Positions 21,675 to 25,191 of a stretch of 25,191 nt of DNA are shown here, piece by piece. Positions within the stretch are counted from its first letter, which is position 1, and each line of letters starts with the position of its first letter. Made by a program: the position numbers and the translations under genes. Source of the stretch: an uncultured Alphaproteobacteria bacterium (lineage in GTDB: Bacteria; Pseudomonadota; Alphaproteobacteria; RF32; CAG-239); assembly GCA_934271195.1 (NCBI GenBank), contig CAKQRB010000016.1, forward strand, positions 1 to 25,191, written 5' to 3'. The notes under the pieces are model-generated. The model made no database searches and was not told the DNA's origin. It saw only the letters and a list, made by a program, of their open reading frames with translations.

Positions 21675-21900
21675 GACTCAATTTGACTCAAAGAGTCGGC
21701 GTTTTTTAAGGTCGCTCGCGGGTGCTTTTCGACTCTGCGCAACAGCCTCCCGACTCAAAGAAATAAAGTCTTAAACAAAGGTAAAAATATTTTGGACTCA
21801 AATGTGAAAAAAATTGTAAAAATGGGGTTGACTTTCGGGGGAACTGATTCTAGTATGCCGAGACTCATTTGAGAACGAAGGGTTCAGTGTGCCCGGAATC
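21675..21900. promoter_or_regulatory. cluster of nine GANTC (CcrM-type) sites upstream of the str operon
   Basis: GANTC occurs at 21675, 21685, 21693, 21731, 21752, 21795, 21846, 21862 and 21896: nine palindromic pentamers in 226 bp, mostly as GACTCAA. A random sequence would have about one. Reading the first 5 kb of this window by eye I found only five. The site at 21846-21850 directly precedes the -10 box of the str promoter and the one at 21862-21866 covers the predicted start. GANTC is the site of the cell-cycle methyltransferase CcrM in Alphaproteobacteria, and methylated GANTC near -10/-35 is recognised by GcrA. Use of this cluster by either protein is inferred. Confidence 0.6.
21828..21856 (+). 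promoter_or_regulatory. promoter of the str operon (rpsL-rpsG-fusA)
   Basis: TTGACT (21828-21833), exactly 17 bases and TAGTAT (21851-21856) predict a start near 21863 and a leader of about 83 bases before rpsL. The rest of the 387-bp kdsD-rpsL gap upstream contains the GANTC cluster and a GC-richer patch at about 21693-21756. Confidence 0.75.
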
Positions 21901-21945
21901 TCTCAGACGAGGAGTTTAATTTTATTTAATTTAAGGAAATTAGTG

Positions 21946-22317
21946 ATGCCTACAATTAATCAGTTAATTCGTAAATCACGAACACCCAAAGTGAAAAGAA
22001 ACAAAGTTCCGGCTTTGAAAGCTTGCCCTCAGAAACGCGGTGTTTGTACAAGGGTTTATACAACGACCCCTAAGAAACCGAACTCTGCGTTGCGTAAAGT
22101 GGCACGTATCCGCTTGACAAACGGCTTTGAAGTAATCAGCTATATCCCTGGTGAAGGTCACAACCTGCAAGAACACTCAGTGGTGCTGATTAGAGGAGGC
22201 CGTGTAAAAGACTTGCCTGGTGTTCGTTATCATATCATCCGCGGTACTTTGGATACCCAAGGTGTTGCCAAACGTCGTCAACGTCGTTCTCTGTACGGCG
22301 CAAAGAGACCTAAATAG
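21946..22317 (+). CDS. rpsL: 30S ribosomal protein S12
   Basis: A decoding-centre protein of the small subunit. From the ATG at 21946 it has 123 residues beginning MPTINQLIRK, with the invariant TTTPKKPNSALRK and GGRVKDLPGVRYH loops. Lys43 and Lys88, the positions changed in classical streptomycin-resistant mutants, are both wild-type Lys. An in-frame GTG at 21889 would add 19 unconserved residues and is rejected; AAGGA lies eight bases before the chosen ATG. First gene of the str operon. Confidence 0.98.
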   Translation: MPTINQLIRKSRTPKVKRNKVPALKACPQKRGVCTRVYTTTPKKPNSALRKVARIRLTNGFEVISYIPGEGHNLQEHSVVLIRGGRVKDLPGVRYHIIRGTLDTQGVAKRRQRRSLYGAKRPK

Positions 22318-22329
22318 GAGAAATGAATA

Positions 22330-22800
22330 ATGTCACGTCGTCGTACTGCTGAAAAAAGAATCGTACTGCCTGATGCTAAATATGGTGACAAGGTAGTTAC
22401 AAAATTTATCAATAATGTTATGGAAGACGGTAAGAAAGCCGTTGCCGAAAAAATCGTTTATTCGGCTTTTGACATCATTGCTTCCAAAACCAAGCAAGAC
22501 GCTTTAAAAGTTTTTGCTGATGCTATTGAAAATGTTAAACCGGTTGTTGAAGTTAAGTCCCGCCGCGTCGGTGGCGCTACTTATCAGGTTCCGACCGAAG
22601 TCAGAGCTGACCGTCGTCAGGCTTTGGCTATCCGCTGGATTGTCGATGCCGCTAAAAAGCGCTCTGAAACCACAATGACCGATAAAATCGCAAACGAGCT
22701 GTTAGATGCTTTTGCCAATAAGGGTTCTGCCGTTAAGAAACGTGAAGACACTCATAAAATGGCTGAGGCTAACAAAGCTTTCTCTCACTATAAATTCTAA
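22330..22800 (+). CDS. rpsG: 30S ribosomal protein S7
   Basis: A primary 16S rRNA 3'-domain binder and assembly initiator that contacts E-site tRNA. The 156 residues match the family along the full length: SRRRTAEKR at the start, LPDAKYGDKVVTKFINNVMEDGKK, then SRRVGGATYQVPTEVRADRRQALAIRW, and HKMAEANKAFSHYKF at the end. AGGAG lies nine bases before the ATG, 12 bp after rpsL. Normal length. Confidence 0.98.
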   Translation: MSRRRTAEKRIVLPDAKYGDKVVTKFINNVMEDGKKAVAEKIVYSAFDIIASKTKQDALKVFADAIENVKPVVEVKSRRVGGATYQVPTEVRADRRQALAIRWIVDAAKKRSETTMTDKIANELLDAFANKGSAVKKREDTHKMAEANKAFSHYKF

Positions 22801-22818
22801 TCTAGGAGACAAAAGACA

Positions 22819-24894
22819 ATGGCTCGTACACATAAATTGGAAATGTACAGAAACATCGGTATTATGGCTCATATTGACGCCGGTAAAACAACAACTACCG
22901 AACGCATTTTGTATTATACCGGTCAAAACCATAAAATCGGCGAGACCCATGATGGTGCCGCTACCATGGACTGGATGGAACAGGAACAAGAGCGCGGTAT
23001 TACAATTACCTCTGCTGCCACAACCTGCTTCTGGAAAGGTCATCGCGTAAACATCATTGATACTCCGGGACACGTTGACTTTACTGTTGAAGTTGAACGT
23101 TCTCTGCGTGTATTGGATGGCGCCATTACCGTGTTTGACTCGGTCGCCGGTGTTGAACCTCAGTCTGAAACCGTTTGGAGACAGGCTGACAAATATGGTG
23201 TTCCGCGTATTTGCTTCTGCAACAAGATGGATCGTATCGGCGCAAACTTCTATCGTTGTTTGGAAATGATTAAAGACCGTTTGGGCGCCCGTCCGATGCC
23301 TATTCAATTGCCAATCGGCGCTGAAGCTTATTTTAAGGGAATTATTGATCTGGTCGAAATGAAAGCTATCGTTTATACCGGTGATACTCCTGATTCCCCG
23401 ATTAATGTTGTGGAAATTCCGGCCGAGTTCCAGGACAGAGCCGAAGAATATCATCATCAACTGGTTGAAATGGCCGTCGAAGAAGATGAACAGGCCATGG
23501 AAGATTATCTGGAAGGCAAAGAAGTTTCTGTCGAAACTTTGAAAAAATGTATCCGCAAGGGTACAATTGCTCAGGATTTTGTTCCGGTTCTGTGCGGTAC
23601 AGCTTTCAAAAACAAAGGCGTTCAGCCTCTGTTGGATGCCGTTATTAACTTCCTGCCGTCACCGGTTGACATTCCTGCCGTTGAAGGCGTTAAACCGGGC
23701 ACTGATGAAGTTATTACCCGCAAACCGTCTGACAACGAGCCGTTGTCTGCTTTGGCCTTTAAGATTATGAACGACCCGTTTGTCGGATCTTTGACTTTTA
23801 CTCGTATCTATTCAGGTACAATGGCTGCAGGTTCTTATATCTATAACTCTGTTAAAGATAAGAAAGAACGTGTCGGCCGTATGCTGTTGATGCATGCTAA
23901 TAAACGTGAAGAGCTCAAAGATGCCAATGCCGGTGATATTGTTGCTCTGGCCGGTTTGAAAGATACCACTACCGGTGATACTCTTTGTGATCAGTCTCAT
24001 CCGATTGTTCTGGAAAACATGGAATTTCCGGATCCGGTTATTGAGCTGGCCGTTGAACCTAAGACCAAAGCCGACGTTGAAAAAATGGGCTTGGCTTTGT
24101 CCCGTCTGGCTATGGAAGATCCGTCTTTCAAAGTTTCTTCCGACCCTGATTCTGGTCAAACCATTATTAAAGGTATGGGCGAGTTGCACTTGGATATTAT
24201 CGTTGATCGTCTGCGCCGCGAATTTAAGGTCGAGGCTAATGTCGGCGAACCGCAAGTTGCTTATCGCGAAACCATTACCAAACCTTGTGATATTGAATAT
24301 ACGCACAAAAAGCAATCCGGTGGTGCCGGTCAGTTTGCTAAAGTCAAAATCAAATTTGAACCGATTGAAGGTTATAATGGTTTTGAGTTTGAAAACACTG
24401 TCGTCGGTGGTAATGTTCCGAAGGAATATATTCCGGGCGTTGAAAAAGGTTTGCGCTCCGCAATGGATGCAGGCGTTTTGGCCGGATATCCGGTAACGGG
24501 CGTAAAAGCTACCCTTTATGACGGTGCTTATCACGAAGTTGACTCTAACGTTATGTGTTTTGAAATTGCCGGACGCGCTGCTTTCCGTGAAGGTATGCGT
24601 CAGGCAGAAGCCAGACTGTTGGAGCCGATTATGAAGGTTGAAGTTGTTACCCCTGAAGAATATATGGGTGATATTGTCGGTGACCTGAACTCCCGCCGCG
24701 GTTTGGTGAGCGGTATGGATCAGAGAGCCAATGCCCGTGTTGTTGATGCGAGCGTTCCTCTGGCCAATATGTTCGGTTATGTAAATACTTTGCGTTCTTT
24801 GTCGCAAGGCCGCGCTCAGTTTACTATGGTATTCGACCACTATGCCGAGGTACCGAGAGAAGTAGCTGAGAAGGTGAAAGCCAAAAACGCATAA
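22819..24894 (+). CDS. fusA: elongation factor G
   Basis: The GTPase that drives translocation and, with RRF, ribosome recycling. The 691 residues (E. coli 704) carry G1 AHIDAGKTT (17-25), the switch I RGITITSAAT, G3 DTPGHVDF and G4 NKMD. The domain II-V blocks are intact, including KGMGELHLDIIVDRL, the domain IV loop YTHKKQSGGAGQFAKVKI, and SRRGLVSGM in domain V. AGGAG precedes the ATG by ten bases, 18 bp after rpsG. A long hairpin follows before tuf, so tuf may be expressed partly separately. Confidence 0.98.
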   Translation: MARTHKLEMYRNIGIMAHIDAGKTTTTERILYYTGQNHKIGETHDGAATMDWMEQEQERGITITSAATTCFWKGHRVNIIDTPGHVDFTVEVERSLRVLDGAITVFDSVAGVEPQSETVWRQADKYGVPRICFCNKMDRIGANFYRCLEMIKDRLGARPMPIQLPIGAEAYFKGIIDLVEMKAIVYTGDTPDSPINVVEIPAEFQDRAEEYHHQLVEMAVEEDEQAMEDYLEGKEVSVETLKKCIRKGTIAQDFVPVLCGTAFKNKGVQPLLDAVINFLPSPVDIPAVEGVKPGTDEVITRKPSDNEPLSALAFKIMNDPFVGSLTFTRIYSGTMAAGSYIYNSVKDKKERVGRMLLMHANKREELKDANAGDIVALAGLKDTTTGDTLCDQSHPIVLENMEFPDPVIELAVEPKTKADVEKMGLALSRLAMEDPSFKVSSDPDSGQTIIKGMGELHLDIIVDRLRREFKVEANVGEPQVAYRETITKPCDIEYTHKKQSGGAGQFAKVKIKFEPIEGYNGFEFENTVVGGNVPKEYIPGVEKGLRSAMDAGVLAGYPVTGVKATLYDGAYHEVDSNVMCFEIAGRAAFREGMRQAEARLLEPIMKVEVVTPEEYMGDIVGDLNSRRGLVSGMDQRANARVVDASVPLANMFGYVNTLRSLSQGRAQFTMVFDHYAEVPREVAEKVKAKNA

Positions 24895-24921
24895 TTTTCC
24901 ATTTTAAGGGAATTCTAAAGC

Positions 24922-24990
24922 GGTTTTACGTGGTCGGTAAAAATTCATGTACGTTTGTGTATACTAAAATTTTTACCGCCACTAGAAACC
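24922..24990 (+). other. long imperfect hairpin between fusA and tuf
   Basis: GTGGTCGGTAAAAATT (24930-24945) and AATTTTTACCGCCAC (24968-24982) pair over 15 bp with one bulged T. An outer helix GGTTT (24922-24926) with AAACC (24986-24990) extends it past a small internal loop. No T-run follows, so it does not look like an ordinary intrinsic terminator. It may be an RNA-processing or stability element, or a leader structure of tuf; I do not recognise it. Confidence 0.5.
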
Positions 24991-25011
24991 ACTTATCTTC
25001 CTGCTTAAAAG

Positions 25012-25042
25012 TGAAAAATACTAACTCATTTTAATATATAAT
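25012..25042 (+). promoter_or_regulatory. candidate tuf promoter
   Basis: A perfect -10 TATAAT at 25037-25042 lies 22 bp before the tuf ATG, but the best -35 (TGAAAA, 25012-25017) is weak and 19 bases away, and the resulting leader would be very short. The surroundings are highly AT-rich, so the match could be chance. Confidence 0.28.
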
Positions 25043-25064
25043 TTTTTATTTGGAGTAAATCTAA

Positions 25065-25191
25065 ATGGCAAAAGAGAAGTTTGAGCGGACAAAACCGCAC
25101 TGCAATATCGGAACAATCGGTCACGTAGACCATGGTAAAACCACATTGACAGCGGCCATAACAAAAGTATTGGCAGAGGAAGGCGGAGCAA
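25065..25191 (+). CDS. tuf: elongation factor Tu (5' part only)
   Basis: Only the first 42 codons are in the window. MAKEKFERTKPH and the G1 motif GHVDHGKTTLT are unmistakable for EF-Tu, which delivers aminoacyl-tRNA to the ribosome. GGAG lies about ten bases before the ATG. It follows fusA by 170 bp, the usual str operon order. Confidence 0.97.
   Translation, partial: MAKEKFERTKPHCNIGTIGHVDHGKTTLTAAITKVLAEEGGA

Noticed and set aside
22702..23460. 252-codon open frame on the - strand
   Set aside because: It is antisense to the end of rpsG and the start of fusA, with no domain or ribosome binding site of note.
23812..24840. 342-codon open frame on the - strand
   Set aside because: It is antisense to the highly conserved fusA, contains no recognisable domain, and arises from fusA codon usage.
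1..25191. CRISPR arrays, insertion sequences or att sites
   Set aside because: No regularly spaced repeats, transposase motifs or terminal inverted repeats with target duplications were found by eye.

Overview
The window looks like chromosomal DNA of an alphaproteobacterium with moderate-to-low GC. This rests on gene order. The clusters XRE regulator-metK-trmB, miaB-phoH-ybeY-lnt, kdsD-lptC-lptA-lptB-rpoN-hpf-ptsN beside a DUF1150 gene, and rpsL-rpsG-fusA-tuf are all arrangements familiar from Alphaproteobacteria. Genus cannot be fixed by eye; an uncultured host-associated lineage is only a guess.

Layout. Positions 1-2268 (+ strand) are the least ordinary part: the tail of an unknown gene, a structured stretch with two intrinsic terminators, a consensus-like promoter, a GH24-type lysozyme with a basic N-terminal extension, and a proline-rich, probably exported small protein. 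Positions 2270-9255 are all on the - strand: miaB, phoH, ybeY, lnt, then an XRE regulator, metK and trmB. Positions 9433-12298 (+) hold a TerB-like protein, an unknown protein, YggT, DUF167 and folD. Positions 12299-12635 hold a possible scrap of a response regulator and a good promoter for the following DedA/YqaA-type membrane protein. infA and an orphan-looking sensor histidine kinase follow on the - strand, then a small DUF1150 gene on +. Positions 15694-21558 (-) form the LPS-transport / sigma-54 / PTS-Ntr block. From 21828 onward the + strand carries the str operon (rpsL, rpsG, fusA) and the start of tuf, where the window ends.

How the genes work together. kdsD makes the Kdo precursor, and lptC, lptA and lptB build the LPS export bridge. 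rpoN, hpf and ptsN are the usual regulatory tail of that cluster. lnt finishes lipoproteins for the same envelope. infA, rpsL, rpsG, fusA, tuf, ybeY, miaB and trmB serve translation and RNA maturation. metK supplies SAM to trmB and miaB, and folD supplies one-carbon units.

The strongest unexplained signal is in the kdsD-rpsL intergenic region. Nine GANTC sites (the CcrM methylation site of Alphaproteobacteria) lie within 226 bp, one of them abutting the -10 box of the str promoter and another at the predicted transcription start. Other points of interest are a long hairpin between fusA and tuf, a four-cysteine PAS region in the histidine kinase, a hairpin over the kdsD ribosome binding site, and a terminator-like hairpin in front of metK. 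I saw no tRNA, rRNA, CRISPR array, insertion sequence or complete new defence system.
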